The notes beneath the pieces were generated by a model that saw only the letters and a program-made list of their open reading frames with translations, was not told the DNA's origin and did no database searches. The translations under genes were made by a program, and so were the position numbers. A stretch of DNA of 64,000 nt from Actinomadura rudentiformis (lineage in GTDB: Bacteria; Actinomycetota; Actinomycetes; Streptosporangiales; Streptosporangiaceae), in NCBI RefSeq assembly GCF_008923185.1, contig NZ_WBMT01000008.1:310001-374000 (forward strand), written 5' to 3'. Positions 8,791-17,355 of this stretch are shown here, one piece after another (the first letter of the stretch is position 1; the number at the start of each line of letters is the position of its first letter).

Positions 8791-9940
8791 CGAGATCGAA
8801 GGGACCCTGCGAGCCTGGCACGCCTACGAGATCAAGCGCGGGACCAACGCCGTCATCGACTTCGACTGCCACCCCACCGACGAGGAGATCCAGCCAGCCG
8901 ACAACCGGCTGGAGATCTACCGCCGACTCGGGGACCTACGCGCCCGCGCCGAGCAGGCCGGAGCCGTCCGACTCATCGTCCGATTGAACGCAGACCGCGC
9001 CTACCTCGGTGCCCTCCTGGGCGAACGACTCCCGCTTTCGGAGTATGTCGCCGCGACCCAGGGATGCGGCACAGCCGGATGGCAAGACGGCTACATCACC
9101 CAGCGCGGCGAACAAGCCCGCCAAGCCCTTGCCGCACTCGGCATCGACTGGAGCCCAGACACCTCGCGCGACCTTCACGCGTTCGAAGCTCCCATCGAAA
9201 CCCAGGACGCGCCCGATGCGATCCGCCAGGCCACCGACGACTACGAACGTGCCGTCCGTCAGGTCACCGGCAGCGATGCCACCTTCGAGCTGACCATCGA
9301 AACCACCGAGGTCGACGCCTACTGGGCGTACTGGCTGGACGGCGCCGGCCACAGGGTCCGCCTGCGCCTCAACCTCCGTAACGCCAGCTTCACCAAGGTC
9401 GCCGCCCGCCAATTCGCCCTCCACGAGGTCCTTGGCCACGGCCTGCAAGGCGCCAGCTGGTCCGCCCGCTGCGCACCCGAAGACGTTCCCTGGGTCCGCC
9501 TGATGTCAGTCCACGCACCCCAGCAAGTCCTGCTTGAAGGACTGGCCCAGGCACTCCCGCTCTTCATCGCTCCCGACGATCAGGCCCTTGTCACCCGCAC
9601 CAAGTTCGACCACTACAACCAGCTCGTCCGCGCCGAACTCCACCTGGCTCTCAACCTGGGCGCCTCTATCGAGGGACTGGCCGACCACGCCCATTTCCGC
9701 ATGCCCTGGACCAGAGACGCCGTGATCGCCGACCTCCTCACCGACCGGGGAGCCGACCCACAACTCCGCTCCTACCAATGGGCCTACCCGGCCGGGTTCG
9801 ACTGGTTCGCCAACCTCGCCGAAGCCGGCCCCACCACCAAGCACGAGGTCCTCCAGGCGGCCTACCGAGATCCCCTCACGCCAACCGACCTTGCCGCACT
9901 GTGGCCAGCGGGCCCCACCATCGGCGGCCAAGGAGCCTGA
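8777..9940 (+). CDS. Putative zinc metallopeptidase with HExxxH and EGLA motifs (DUF1704/MATCAP-like)
   Basis: A 387-residue soluble protein starting at a GTG with GGGAAG upstream, inside the end of the restored HTH gene. Residues 216-221 read HEVLGH, an HExxxH motif, and 33 residues later comes LLEGLAQ (E254). The HExxxH...EGLA arrangement is that of DUF1704/QEGLA proteins, which include the eukaryotic tyrosine carboxypeptidase MATCAP; in gluzincins the distal Glu completes the zinc site. The preceding segment is beta-rich (residues ~165-205), consistent with the active-site sheet. No signal peptide, so probably cytoplasmic. The overlap with the HTH gene suggests a regulator-peptidase pair, reminiscent in layout of ImmR-ImmA. 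Motifs are seen; family and partnership are inference. Confidence 0.65.
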   Translation: MNLRDEIEGTLRAWHAYEIKRGTNAVIDFDCHPTDEEIQPADNRLEIYRRLGDLRARAEQAGAVRLIVRLNADRAYLGALLGERLPLSEYVAATQGCGTAGWQDGYITQRGEQARQALAALGIDWSPDTSRDLHAFEAPIETQDAPDAIRQATDDYERAVRQVTGSDATFELTIETTEVDAYWAYWLDGAGHRVRLRLNLRNASFTKVAARQFALHEVLGHGLQGASWSARCAPEDVPWVRLMSVHAPQQVLLEGLAQALPLFIAPDDQALVTRTKFDHYNQLVRAELHLALNLGASIEGLADHAHFRMPWTRDAVIADLLTDRGADPQLRSYQWAYPAGFDWFANLAEAGPTTKHEVLQAAYRDPLTPTDLAALWPAGPTIGGQGA

Positions 9941-10131
9941 CACCAGCATCATCGGCCGGACAGACCGCCGGATGAGACCTCCGATGTGTCAAGGCGTCGA
10001 GAGGGTCGTCGGCTTACGGCTCTAATACGTCCTGAGCATGCGGACGGGAGGCTCAACAAGCCGCTCCGACCAACCTTGCCGATATGAGCTACTGAGCTAC
10101 CTTGCCTATCCATCGCAACGAGCAGGAGCCC

Positions 10132-10377
10132 ATGACCGACCTCAAAATCACCTGTGACGAACAGGCCAATGCCGCTTACATCTATCTTGTCGACCCTGTT
10201 CAGGCCGGGACGCCAGGGGCGGCGGCGAACATGTACGCCTGTGATCCCATCGCCGTCAACGGGATGATCAACCTCGACTTCGACAAGGAGGGGCGCGTTA
10301 TCGGTGTTGAGGTCCTTGACGCCCGCTCCAAGTTGCCGCAGTACCTGCTCGACACAGCCGAGCGTCTGGACGTCTGA
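10132..10377 (+). CDS. DUF2283 domain protein
   Basis: An 81-residue protein starting at the ATG preceded by gagcaggag; an upstream TTG at 10102 is a less likely start. The pattern matches DUF2283: an N-terminal beta-alpha start (LKITCDEQANAAYIYL), a central INLDFDKEGRVIGVEVLDA block, and LPQYLL near the end. DUF2283 proteins are small beta-rich proteins of unknown role, often found near mobile elements or toxin-antitoxin-like genes. It stands alone here, 190 bases after the peptidase gene on the same strand. Confidence 0.75.
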   Translation: MTDLKITCDEQANAAYIYLVDPVQAGTPGAAANMYACDPIAVNGMINLDFDKEGRVIGVEVLDARSKLPQYLLDTAERLDV

Positions 10378-10462
10378 CCAGGGCGAAAGCCGCGCTGTGC
10401 AACCTCGGTTGAGGTGGCCCTGGCCAGACCGGGGCGCTGCTGCCACGTGTCCATTGGTCGCA

Positions 10463-12034
10463 TCAGCTTTTGCGGGGGGTGTGGCAGCCGCAGCCGATGG
10501 TTGCGGAGGGGAGGTGCCGCGAGGGCTTTTCCTTGGCGGCTTGTTCCACGCTGGTCAGCATGCGGCGGCGTTCGGCGGAGGTGATCAGGTGCCCGGCGGC
10601 GAGCACGGCGTGGATCTTGGTGGTGTGGGTGATGTCGGCGAGTGGATCGGCGTCCAGGACGACCAGGTCGGCGAGCTTTCCGGGATGGATCGTTCCGAGT
10701 GAGTGCTGTGCGCCCATGAACGTGGCGGCTTGGAGTGTCGCCGCGCCGAGGGCTTCCCGGGGAGTGAGTCCGGACCTGACGAGCAGCGCCAGCTCGTCGT
10801 GGAGGCTGAACCCGGGGTAGGCGTAGATGAAGCCGGACTCGCTGCCTGCTAGCAGGCTCACTCCGGCTTCGCGCATTGCGGCGACAAAGCGCAGTCTGCG
10901 ATCAAACAGTGCGTGCTGTTGCGCGACCTCTTGTGGGTTGCGGCCGGGCTTGTAGATGTTGTCGACAGCCCACCGCCACCATTGCTGGTCTTCGGCGGGA
11001 ATGTACTTGAGCCGGTCATCGGCGAGGAATAGAGCTTCGGGGCGGTCCACGATCTGATGCATGGCAAGGGTGGGGGTCACCCAGGTGCGGTTGCGCACCA
11101 GCCGCGTGAAGACCGCCGCGGCCCGCTTTGGGCTGTAGTTCTCAGCGGCGAGCCACTCGGCCTTGTGGAACTGGCGGAACCAGCCGGCGTATCCGCCGGG
11201 TTCGATCGTGATGCTTGCCAGCGCCCGCTGGACCTGCCGGTGGCGGCTGGAGGTGGCGCACCACAGGGTGTGGATGTGCTCGATGCTGCGCTGCCCGGCG
11301 TCGCTGGCCTGCACGATCGGTACGGTGTCAGGGCAGTGCCCGGCGAAGGGGATGTGCTGCCGCCGCGCTTCGTCGGCGATCGCCGCGTAGGCCTCGCGCG
11401 GCACTCGGGAGTACACCTTGACGAAGTCGGCCCCTTCGGCTTTGGCTTGCCGCACCGCGCGGCGGGCTTGGGCCGGGGTGGCGACCAGGATCGCTCCGCT
11501 GGGATCTTCCGGATCGGCCAGCAGCGAGGGGGAGCCGTCCACGATCGTGCTGGCGATCGTCCACCGGGGGCCGCGAATCCGGCCCTGTTCGATTGCCTCC
11601 CGCCACCCGGCGACCACTGCGGACCCGGCCATCTCGCGGACCGAGGTGACCCCGTTGGCCAGGTAGAGCGGCGGGGAGATGTGTTCAGTCCCGATGCTGT
11701 GGGCGTGCATCTCCCATAGCCCCGGGATGAGGTACTTGCCGGTGAGATCGACAACCGTGGCGCCTGGAGGGACCGGTACCTGTCCGCGCCGTCCGACTCT
11801 CACGATCCGGTCGCCTCTGATCAGCACGGTGGAGTTGATCAGAGGCTGGGCACGAGTGGCGTCGATCACGGTGACCCCGACGAGAGCCAGCAGGGGTTCG
11901 CCCCTGCCCCCGGCGGTGCGGGCCTCGCCAGAGCGAACTGCGGCAGAGCGGGCCGCGCCGGTGGCGGTGACGATGGCCGCACCCGCAGCCACACCACCGA
12001 TCAGTACATGACGGCGGGACGGAAGATCGGACAT
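10463..12034 (-). CDS. Tat-exported amidohydrolase family protein
   Basis: A 523-residue metal-dependent hydrolase. I start it at 12034, where GAGGAGC precedes the ATG; the frame continues upstream through the operator but without an RBS. The N-terminus has a twin-arginine signal (SRRHVLIGGVAAGAAIVTATGAA), so the mature enzyme is exported. Features in order: a short beta domain ending in LIPGLWEMHAHS (HxH metal site, ~residues 103-113), FVKVYSR (possible carboxylated Lys), PFAGHC and SIEHIHTLW (metal His residues), LLAGSESG, where the family usually has Asp (TDAG), and the closing LGTIHPGKLADLVVLDADPLADI. Family members hydrolyse amides, lactams or peptides (imidazolonepropionase/prolidase-like); the substrate is unknown. 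It is divergent from the TetR gene at 12517, and matching palindromes in both promoters imply repression by that regulator. Confidence 0.85.
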   Translation of the reverse strand: MSDLPSRRHVLIGGVAAGAAIVTATGAARSAAVRSGEARTAGGRGEPLLALVGVTVIDATRAQPLINSTVLIRGDRIVRVGRRGQVPVPPGATVVDLTGKYLIPGLWEMHAHSIGTEHISPPLYLANGVTSVREMAGSAVVAGWREAIEQGRIRGPRWTIASTIVDGSPSLLADPEDPSGAILVATPAQARRAVRQAKAEGADFVKVYSRVPREAYAAIADEARRQHIPFAGHCPDTVPIVQASDAGQRSIEHIHTLWCATSSRHRQVQRALASITIEPGGYAGWFRQFHKAEWLAAENYSPKRAAAVFTRLVRNRTWVTPTLAMHQIVDRPEALFLADDRLKYIPAEDQQWWRWAVDNIYKPGRNPQEVAQQHALFDRRLRFVAAMREAGVSLLAGSESGFIYAYPGFSLHDELALLVRSGLTPREALGAATLQAATFMGAQHSLGTIHPGKLADLVVLDADPLADITHTTKIHAVLAAGHLITSAERRRMLTSVEQAAKEKPSRHLPSATIGCGCHTPRKS

Positions 12035-12098
12035 CGCAGAGCTCCTCAGCACTGGAAGCGTCGGCGACTGCTGGCGCACCGCCGACGCCAACATAGCC

Positions 12099-12136
12099 TT
12101 GTCTAAGACATCCTTCAAGATATTCGTCTTAGACAA
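12099..12136. promoter_or_regulatory. Paired palindromic operators upstream of the amidohydrolase gene
   Basis: TTGTCTAAGAC (12099-12109) and GTCTTAGACAA (12126-12136) form a perfect 11-bp inverted repeat with a 16-bp spacer. Each arm is also a palindrome of the form TGTCTnAGACA; the centres are 25 bp apart. The same design recurs at 12465-12500 before the tetR gene. Confidence 0.8.
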
Positions 12137-12464
12137 ATCTATTAACTTCTCATCGGCTCATGTGGATCTTCTGCCTGGTGGGGGTCCTTGCTCGACAAGA
12201 CGCCCATCTGCTCGGGCCGCCACACCTGGGGCGAAGGCCGATGCGTGTGGCAGATGGATTGACTGGTCTCCTCCCCGCATCACTTGCAGGTCAGCGCGTG
12301 GGCGAAGCGGGCTGCGGTCATTCGCGTCTTCGTTGCTGCGCGGCTAGGTGGGTCGAGCAGGGGTACGGCCGACCTGCCGGTGGCGCGAGCTTCGCTGTGG
12401 CGTGCGCCGGAAGTGGTGAGGCCCGATCTGCGTGGGGTTTCATGTGCGGGGTTCAAGTGCAACA
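12137..12464. other. Intergenic spacer between two operator pairs
   Basis: About 330 bases without a supportable gene. It separates the divergent amidohydrolase and tetR promoters; both strands have open frames here but none has an RBS or recognisable product. Confidence 0.5.
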
Positions 12465-12500
12465 TGTCTGAGACAAGCATCAAGGTGTTTGTCTCAGACA
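12465..12500. promoter_or_regulatory. Paired palindromic operators upstream of the tetR gene
   Basis: TGTCTGAGACA (12465-12475) and TGTCTCAGACA (12490-12500), centres 25 bp apart, end 16 bases before the tetR ATG. The motif and spacing are the same as at 12099-12136, so both are probably bound by the same TetR protein (autoregulation plus control of the amidohydrolase). Confidence 0.8.
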
Positions 12501-12516
12501 GTGATACTTTCGGGCG

Positions 12517-13098
12517 ATGGGAAACCGCGAGAAGCTGCTGAAGGCCGCCCGGGACTGCCTCCATGAGAAGGGATACCGGCGGACAACGGCCCGCGATCTG
12601 ACCACCGCGGCGGGAGTCAGCCTGGCCGCCATCGGGTACCACTTCGGGTCGACCGAGGCGCTGCTGAACGCGGCTTTGCATGAGGCGGTGCAGGAATGGG
12701 GAGAGCGGCTCGAGTGTGCACTGGCTGCTGGAGCTGATGCCGGTGCGAGTCCCGCGGAACGCTTCGCGGCGATCTGGACGCAGATCATCTCCTCGTTCGA
12801 GACCGACCGTCCACTCTGGGCCGCCCAGGCCGAGGTGCTCGTTCAGGCCCAGCACGTCGCCGAGCTCAGAGCACCGCTCACCGCCAGCATGGCCGAAGGC
12901 CGTTCGGGACTGGCCGAGGTCTTCCTGCCACCCAAGGCCGAAGGCAACATCGATGACACCAGGGCACGTTTGGTCGGTTCCTTGTGCCAGACCCTGCTGA
13001 CCGGCCTGGTGATGCAATGGCTGATCGATCCCCACCAGGCCCTTTCCGCGAACGAACTCGCCAGTGCCCTGCACATACTCGCCGAAGAACTCGCCTGA
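12517..13098 (+). CDS. TetR/AcrR family transcriptional regulator
   Basis: A 193-residue repressor. The N-terminal DNA-binding domain is typical: REKLLKAARDCLHEKGYRRT, then ARDLTTAAGVSLAAIGYHFG, with the recognition helix around residues 32-42. The remaining ~140 residues form the helical ligand-binding and dimerisation domain, with a C-terminal TetR-type pattern (VGSLCQTLLTGLVMQWL). The start lies directly after a paired operator. Its likely targets are its own promoter and that of the divergent amidohydrolase, since both carry TGTCTnAGACA pairs and no other window promoter does. The inducer is unknown; an amide or lactam substrate of the exported hydrolase is a reasonable guess. Confidence 0.9.
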   Translation: MGNREKLLKAARDCLHEKGYRRTTARDLTTAAGVSLAAIGYHFGSTEALLNAALHEAVQEWGERLECALAAGADAGASPAERFAAIWTQIISSFETDRPLWAAQAEVLVQAQHVAELRAPLTASMAEGRSGLAEVFLPPKAEGNIDDTRARLVGSLCQTLLTGLVMQWLIDPHQALSANELASALHILAEELA

Positions 13099-13322
13099 GC
13101 CCCCGGCGGTCGCGGCGCCATCCCGGCCCGCGAACGCTCGGCCGCCTCATCCGCACCTGCACCCGCTCACGCCGCTGCAGCCCGCATGTGCTTCTGATGT
13201 GTCCTCGCCAGCGCTAACGGAACCTGATCGCTCGGGCCTGCGTCCCAGCCTCCGAGTTCAACACAGGCAACGGGTCCCTGTGTGCCGGATCCGGCCGGCC
13301 GACATTCGTGTTCGAGGTGATC

Positions 13323-14066
13323 ATGTCGACGTTCATGGATCTTGCCGTTATCGATCTTCATCCGGACATTGAGCCTGGCCCGGTTCTGGCAGCCTTGGGC
13401 AAAGCAGCCACACAGCAAGAAAATATCGACTTGCGAGTGTGGAACCATTCGCTGCCTGACGGACGCTCACGTCTTTTGATGTGCATGGAGCGTTCGGCGG
13501 CGCATTCCCTCATCAAGGGGGCCTTCGCCTCGGTGAGCAAGCACATCGCCCGCATCCTGGTGGAGGTCAACTCGGATGAGTTCGGCGCCGAGCAGGTGGT
13601 CCTGGCGAATCGCGATGGCCGCCTGGTCCGCACCCATCATCTCGCCGTCGAACCCCGTACCCCGGACGGTGTCTCCTATAGCTTCATCGATTTCGTCACC
13701 GATCCCCCGCCCCACATGCCTCCCGAAGTCCTCGCGGAGATACCCGACGAGGTTCGCGCAGACCCGGTCGCCGTCCTCAACTATCCCGAGTTGCATCGCA
13801 TGCTGAAAACCCACCTGGGAACCTACGACGACTTTCCCATGGATGAAGGGCTGATCTGCGAGTCCGACCATCCGGATGCTCTGCTGGATGGGCCGCTGGC
13901 CAGGGCACGCACCGCTGAGTTGTACGGGGTCGCGGTGGTGGACCTGTCGGCCAGGGTCTACGCGTTCTTCGAGGCCATCCCCGCCTTCGCCGATTGGTGG
14001 GCGGCATTGGGAATCGAGAGATTCAGGGGCGCTCCGGACGCGATCCTGGGCCAGACTGCTCGTTAA
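13323..14066 (+). CDS. Hypothetical protein, unknown family
   Basis: A 247-residue soluble protein. The ATG at 13323 is preceded by GAGGTGAT; a GTG at 13308 is possible. Neither signal peptide nor membrane helix is present. The N-terminal ~120 residues alternate strands and helices (DLAVIDLHPDIEPG, LRVWNHSLPDGRSRLLMCM), and the C-terminal half is richer in helices with aromatic residues (VYAFFEAIPAFADWWAALG). I do not recognise the family. It follows tetR by 220 bases on the same strand and is followed by a hairpin at 14127-14160, suggesting its own transcription unit. Confidence 0.65.
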   Translation: MSTFMDLAVIDLHPDIEPGPVLAALGKAATQQENIDLRVWNHSLPDGRSRLLMCMERSAAHSLIKGAFASVSKHIARILVEVNSDEFGAEQVVLANRDGRLVRTHHLAVEPRTPDGVSYSFIDFVTDPPPHMPPEVLAEIPDEVRADPVAVLNYPELHRMLKTHLGTYDDFPMDEGLICESDHPDALLDGPLARARTAELYGVAVVDLSARVYAFFEAIPAFADWWAALGIERFRGAPDAILGQTAR

Positions 14067-14126
14067 CGGGCGACCGTTCAACGGGTGAAGTAAACAAGAG
14101 GACGACCAGATAGCTCCGACCTGCAA

Positions 14127-14160
14127 ACGGACGGCCCCCTGCGCGATCAGGGTCGTCCGT
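14127..14160 (+). terminator. Hairpin, probable terminator
   Basis: ACGGACGGCCC (14127-14137) pairs with GGGTCGTCCGT (14150-14160), an 11-bp stem with one G-U pair and a 12-nt loop, 60 bases after the hypothetical gene. There is no T-run, as is common for actinobacterial terminators. Confidence 0.6.
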
Positions 14161-14327
14161 TCCGCCATTGCCTTGTGGGTGTCGAGGTTGTCGCACACCA
14201 AGTGCGGCTCAGGTCGGTGAAGCTTCGCGCGTCCCTATATCACCGAACACGGCAGCGGCCAGGCCCTTGTCCACGATGTAGCACTAGGCCGCAGAGCTGC
14301 GATAACACTCGATGAATTGCGCACGTC

Positions 14328-15275
14328 TGGGTTTGATCCGGTTTGACGGACATGTTGGTTGTGTCGGTCAGGCTGCGTGGTGGGTTTCGTATTCGGTGGG
14401 GCTGCGGTAGCTCAGGTTGGTGTGCAGCCGGTGGGTGTTGTACCAGCCTTCGATGAATTCGAAGATGGCCGATCGGGTGGCGGCACGGCTTGCCCAGATC
14501 GTGTGGTCGGTGTCCAGTTCGCGTTTGAGGGTGGCGAAGTACGACTCGGCCAGCGCGTTGTCCCAGCACACGCCGGTCCGGTCGGCCGACAGCCGGATTC
14601 CGTGGGCGGCGGTGATTTGGGCGAACGCGTGACTGGTGTATTGGCAGCCGTGGTCGGCATGAAAGATGAGCCCGGGTGCGGGACGCCGGTTACGGCAGGC
14701 TTGGGTGAGCGCGTCGGGGACCAGTGGGGTGCGCAGGTGGTCGGCGGTGGCCCAGCCGACGACCTTGCGGGAGGCGATGTCGATGACGGTGGCCAGATAC
14801 AGCCGGCCCTCCTGGGTGGCCAGATAGGTGATGTCGCCGCACCAGCGCCGGTCGAGCGCGTACGGGTCGGGGCCGAAGTCTCTTTCGATCAGATCTGGCC
14901 GGTTGGTTGCCCGCGGGTCGCCGATGGTGGTGCGGGCCCGGCGTCTGCGATGCCGACCGGCCAGGCCGTATTGGCGCATCAACCGCGCCACCTGGCGGCG
15001 GCCGCAGCGCACATCTTGTTGCTGCAGGGCGGCGTGCACTCGCCGGGGCGCGGTAGGTGCCCCGGCGAGCGGGCGTGCACCACGCTGATCTGGTCGGCCA
15101 GTTCAGCGTCACTGGCAGCTCGGGGCCCGGGGATGCCTGCGCGGCGGGCATAGAAGGCGGCACGGGAGACCTCTAGCAGCTCACACGCCCGCTTGACGCT
15201 GTGACCTGTCTGCTTCTCCGCCTCGATGAACGGGTGCACCGTTCACTCACCCAGGTCCTTCACGAAGAACCGCAC
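14328..15275 (-). mobile_element. Truncated IS3-family insertion sequence
   Basis: The element runs on the minus strand. Its 3' end is probably at 14328-14352 (tgggtttgatccggtttga...), which resembles terminal repeats of actinobacterial IS3 elements. It holds a broken orfB (14368-15239) and, at about 15243-15275, only the last residues of orfA (RFFVKDLGE then TGA), matching the usual orfA ending 'AAAFFAKELDR'. The remainder of orfA and the other terminal repeat are gone, replaced by the tail of the lyase gene. A deletion or insertion-excision event therefore removed the 5' third. Confidence 0.75.
14368..15239 (-). pseudogene. IS3-family transposase OrfB, two frameshifts
   Basis: The N-terminal part, FIEAEKQTGHSVKRACELLEVS, is the HTH_21-type region of IS3 OrfB. 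The integrase core lies in the downstream frame: CGDITYLATQEGRLYLATVIDI with the first catalytic Asp, FHADHGCQYTS with the second, and DNALAESYFATLKREL with the Glu, so the DDE triad is complete. Between the two parts the frame shifts twice within 25 bases: an extra base in the GG at 15064-15065 and another in the CC at 15042-15043. Correcting both gives a continuous VHARSRGTYRAPRVHAALQ. Transposition by this copy alone is unlikely because orfA is deleted. Confidence 0.85.
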
Positions 15276-15291
15276 CCTTTGCCATGACCTC

Positions 15292-16443
15292 TCAGCGCGG
15301 GTTCTTCGCGTGGGTGAGGGTCTCCCAGGCCAGGAAGCGCGAGGCACCGACCGGGCGCTTCTGCTTCACCCACTTGCCGGCATGAGGCATGTCGTATCCG
15401 AGGCGCTGGTGCAGCGCGTTGTAGCCGACTTCGAGGTTCGGCCCGAGGCCGGGGATGACCTTTCCGCCGCACAACCACGATGGCACCGTCGCGCCCAGTT
15501 GCAGGCGAGCGTGGAACTCCATCGCGAATCGCAGCCGGTGTTTTGCCGTGGCGTACAGGTTCACGCCCTGGTGGCGGGCCGTCTCTGCGACGTGGGAGAT
15601 GGCCGCGATCCCCCATCCGGTGTGCCCGAAGTCACGGCAGGTTTCCTGGGCCAGGCCGTTCACGAACTTGGTCTGCCCGTGCCAGTAGTCGATGATCTCG
15701 GCTTTGGTGTCGTGCTTGCTGTTGGGTGGGGCTTTGGGCAGCGAGCCGTCGGTCTTGAGGTAGATGTAGGCGGGCAGCCTGCCGCGCCAGGTCGTGACCG
15801 CTCGGTTGAAGGAGGCGCGGTCGTCCAGGTGCACGGCGATGCCGATGGCGGCATCGGTCATGATCAGTTCCCAGTTGCCCTGGTGGTTGGGCTTTCCGGC
15901 GATCAAGGTCGGCAGGTATACGGTGCGAAGCTTGCCGGCGAACCGGCCGGCCCGAGTCCAGCCGCTGTAGGTGTGCTTGATGAGCTCGGCGGCGCGGGAG
16001 AAGTTGGCGCCCGCAAAGCCGGTCTGGAGCGGCGCGTTGCTCCCGGTGTGCTTGCTGATCACGGCCGACCAGGCGTCCATGATCTGGATCGCCTTCTTGG
16101 CGTAGCGGGAGTCCTTGGTGAGGTACCACCGCAGGGCGTGTGTGTAGGCCGCATTGGCGTCCTCACGCTCGTCCGAGCAGCCGTGGTCGGGCCTCCCCCA
16201 CATACCGCACTCCACGACGGCGCGGGGCTTGGCCGTGTAGGACAACGAGGCAACGGGACTGCGTTGCAGGGCTTTCCAGGCAGACTTCCACGGTTCCTTG
16301 CCGAGGTTGGCTCTGACGAAGTCGAGCTGAGCGCGGCTGACCAGGACGCCGGGATGCTTGAACACGGCAGCCTGCGCGGGCTGCGGGACGGAAAAAGCGC
16401 CGACCACGAGCATGGTGGCGGCGAAAGCGCGAGCGAGACGCAC
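15292..16443 (-). CDS. Secreted alginate-lyase-superfamily protein
   Basis: A 383-residue exported protein with a Sec signal peptide (RLARAFAATMLVVGAFSVPQPAQA, cleavage after AQA ~residue 25). The mature part fits the alginate lyase PF05426-type (alpha/alpha) toroid: HPGVLVSRAQLDFVRANL at the start, DANAAYTHALRWYLTKDSRYA and repeated helical pairs, a conserved NHQGNWELIMTDAAIGIAVHLDD block carrying the likely catalytic Asn/His region, and HTGWGIAAISHVAETARHQG further on. Members cleave polyuronates or related polysaccharides by beta-elimination; the substrate cannot be told. It ends against the truncated IS3 element, with which it shares no function. The gene itself looks intact. Confidence 0.8.
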   Translation of the reverse strand: MRLARAFAATMLVVGAFSVPQPAQAAVFKHPGVLVSRAQLDFVRANLGKEPWKSAWKALQRSPVASLSYTAKPRAVVECGMWGRPDHGCSDEREDANAAYTHALRWYLTKDSRYAKKAIQIMDAWSAVISKHTGSNAPLQTGFAGANFSRAAELIKHTYSGWTRAGRFAGKLRTVYLPTLIAGKPNHQGNWELIMTDAAIGIAVHLDDRASFNRAVTTWRGRLPAYIYLKTDGSLPKAPPNSKHDTKAEIIDYWHGQTKFVNGLAQETCRDFGHTGWGIAAISHVAETARHQGVNLYATAKHRLRFAMEFHARLQLGATVPSWLCGGKVIPGLGPNLEVGYNALHQRLGYDMPHAGKWVKQKRPVGASRFLAWETLTHAKNPR

Positions 16444-16792
16444 GGGTTTCCTTCCAAGGCGCGGACGCTCATTCAGCCAGCCGCCGACTCAGCTGTCAAT
16501 TTTCGCGCCTGGACATTGGCCGCTGTACCACGCCGTTGACGGTGACCTCAATGCCGCCGAGGAGTGCCGCGGGCGGTCCCGCCGGCGGCCGCGGTCCGCA
16601 TTTTCAAACAGGCACGGCATTCACCCGCGACCTGCGATCGGTATCCCCACTGTCGCCGCCCACTACAGCGAGCAGCTCACCACCCTGGCGGCCTGACTCG
16701 CAACGACCAGGCCCGGGGAGGCGGTGGTCAGCTCTGCTAGGTCTGGCTCATCGCCAATACAGACAATGAACGCTGTTGAGTACGGTCTGTTC
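16444..16792. other. Gene-poor interval
   Basis: About 350 bases between the lyase start and the SnoaL pseudogene stop. It presumably holds the lyase promoter. No coding frame or clear repeat is seen. Confidence 0.5.
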
Positions 16793-17192
16793 TCACAGCA
16801 GGTTGAGCCAGGCTGGATCGTAGTAGATCCGGTGTTCTTTGATCAGTCCGTCGCGCAGCCGTATCCGGTCGATCCCGCTGAACTCGAAGGGTTCGTGTGC
16901 CCCAGTGCCCCGGGCGATCCATTCCACGAAGAGCACCTCACCGTTGTCTGCATGATTGATGGCCTCGCGGCGCAGGTCGGGTACTCGATGCAGGAGGCGA
17001 GCGATTTTCTCTTTGTATTGGGTGATTCCGACGATGGGCCCAGAGTCGCCGGAACACAGGACCGTGACGTCCGGGGTGACGGCGCGGGCCGCCAGGTCGG
17101 GACGGGGGCCTGGCCCAAAGAGCCTGCCAGTGCTCGATGCGGAATCGCAGTTGCCCGGGACGTGCGGTGGGCATCGGATGTTCGCGGCTCAT
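16793..17192 (-). pseudogene. SnoaL-like (NTF2-fold) protein, one frameshift
   Basis: The ATG at 17192 has a very strong RBS (GGAGGAGGA). The first ~28 residues (QLRFRIEHWQALWAR) are the opening helix of a SnoaL-like domain. After the G-run at 17104-17108 the homologous frame is shifted by one: DLAARAVTPDVTVLCSG, ITQYKEKIARLLHRVPDL, VLFVEWIARGTG, FEFSGIDRIRLRDG and a YYDPAWL ending, all standard SnoaL elements, to the TGA at 16793-16795. Removing one base gives a ~132-residue intact protein. Family members are small ketosteroid-isomerase-like enzymes or ligand-binding proteins. Either recently inactivated or a sequencing indel. Confidence 0.75.
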
Positions 17193-17355
17193 CGTTCCGT
17201 CCTCCTCCTAGGGCGCTTGCTGGGCGAGTCTGGCTACGCCCGGGGCGCGGGATCATCGTCCGCATGGCCGATGCCGGTCGGCGAGGTGGTTGATATCAGC
17301 GGCCCGGCGGCGCGGAGAATACTGGCGGGCAGGAGCACACTGAGATCGAGGACCG

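Noticed and set aside
10463..14066. Amidohydrolase, tetR and the following hypothetical gene as one operon
   Set aside because: The amidohydrolase is on the opposite strand, and the hypothetical gene is 220 bp from tetR with its own RBS and no shared operator.
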